5,289 nt of DNA from Afipia sp. (lineage in GTDB: Bacteria; Pseudomonadota; Alphaproteobacteria; Rhizobiales; Xanthobacteraceae): positions 1 to 5,289 of the forward strand of contig JAGVII010000616.1 of assembly GCA_020056155.1 (NCBI GenBank). The letters run 5' to 3'. The notes beneath the pieces were generated by a model. That model had not been told where the DNA came from and searched no databases. It saw only the letters and a list, made by a program, of their open reading frames with translations. A program made the position numbers and the translations under genes. Of this stretch, positions 4,981 through 5,289 are shown piece after piece. How positions within the stretch are numbered: the first letter of the stretch is position 1; each line of letters begins with the position of its first letter.

Positions 4981-5289
4981 GTGACGCCCCTTGTCCGGAC
5001 ATCGGCTGCAAAGATATGCAAGCTCGTGGCCGGATCATTTCGTCACAAGGAGTAGGGCCGGTCCCCTTTTCGGCGGCTTAAACGCGGGGCAAATCCGCCA
5101 ACTGGATTCAAATATGCGGAAGTAACGCTGACCACATTGTCTAAAATTGTAGATAGGGCTAACGCGCATGCCTCTGGATGATAAACTCTGTCCATCGCAA
5201 GTAATCGGCAGTTAGCGGACTGTTTTATTTGAGTTTACCACGCAATATTTGAAGTATAGATCGCGTTTTGGCCAATCATCTTTCCGCCA
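4981..5289. other. Gene-free stretch upstream of the peptidase gene
   Basis: Apart from the peptidase's Shine-Dalgarno (4987-4992), I see no gene here. The GC-rich half next to the peptidase gives way from about 5100 onward to visibly AT-richer sequence, especially 5220-5260, which suggests a promoter region for the peptidase, for a plus-strand gene beyond the right edge, or both. No -35/-10 pair with acceptable spacing stood out on either strand, and there is no strong palindrome. Confidence 0.5.

Noticed and set aside
5047..5052. AAGGAG-like sequence in the right-hand gene-free stretch
   Set aside because: No start codon at suitable spacing on the plus strand, so it marks no gene.
5168..5215. 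15-codon open frame starting ATGCCTCTGG
   Set aside because: Very short, no ribosome binding site, and nothing suggests a leader peptide.

Overview
The window looks like chromosomal DNA of a GC-rich alphaproteobacterium, most likely of the Bradyrhizobium/Afipia/Rhodopseudomonas group (Nitrobacteraceae). I infer this from strong GC bias at third codon positions, long antisense shadow frames, the overall look of the proteins (a Bradyrhizobium-like SDR, a small 'LCED..GTY.LPF.C' protein, a BTLCP-type cysteine peptidase) and palindromic intergenic elements. This is recollection of families; no search was run.

Layout. 1-719 (minus, running off the left edge) is the N-terminal ~239 residues of a PxpC/KipA-type carboxyltransferase-like protein. 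It overlaps by 4 bp the upstream pxpB/KipI-type gene (716-1438, minus). These two are subunits of the prokaryotic ATP-dependent 5-oxoprolinase; pxpA is not seen in the window. A divergent intergenic region (1439-1777) holds an 8-bp dyad near pxpB and two consecutive ~75-bp palindromic elements, the second ending 4 nt before the Shine-Dalgarno of the next gene. 1778-2482 (plus) is an RraA-like / HMG-aldolase-superfamily protein. It converges on a small conserved-looking hypothetical gene (2515-2721, minus), with a perfect 11-bp hairpin between and overlapping their ends. 2946-3788 (plus) is a complete classical short-chain dehydrogenase. 3883-4080 (plus) encodes a 65-residue protein with two membrane segments. 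4135-4980 (minus) encodes an exported transglutaminase-like cysteine peptidase (LapG/BTLCP type). 4981-5289 has no gene I can support.

How the genes work together: only pxpB-pxpC form a clear operon. The rest appear to be separately transcribed units in alternating orientation. I see no phage, transposase, CRISPR, tRNA or rRNA sequence and no convincing new multi-gene system. The observations most worth following are the paired palindromic elements with shared ends, the hairpin at the convergent gene end, and the two small proteins.
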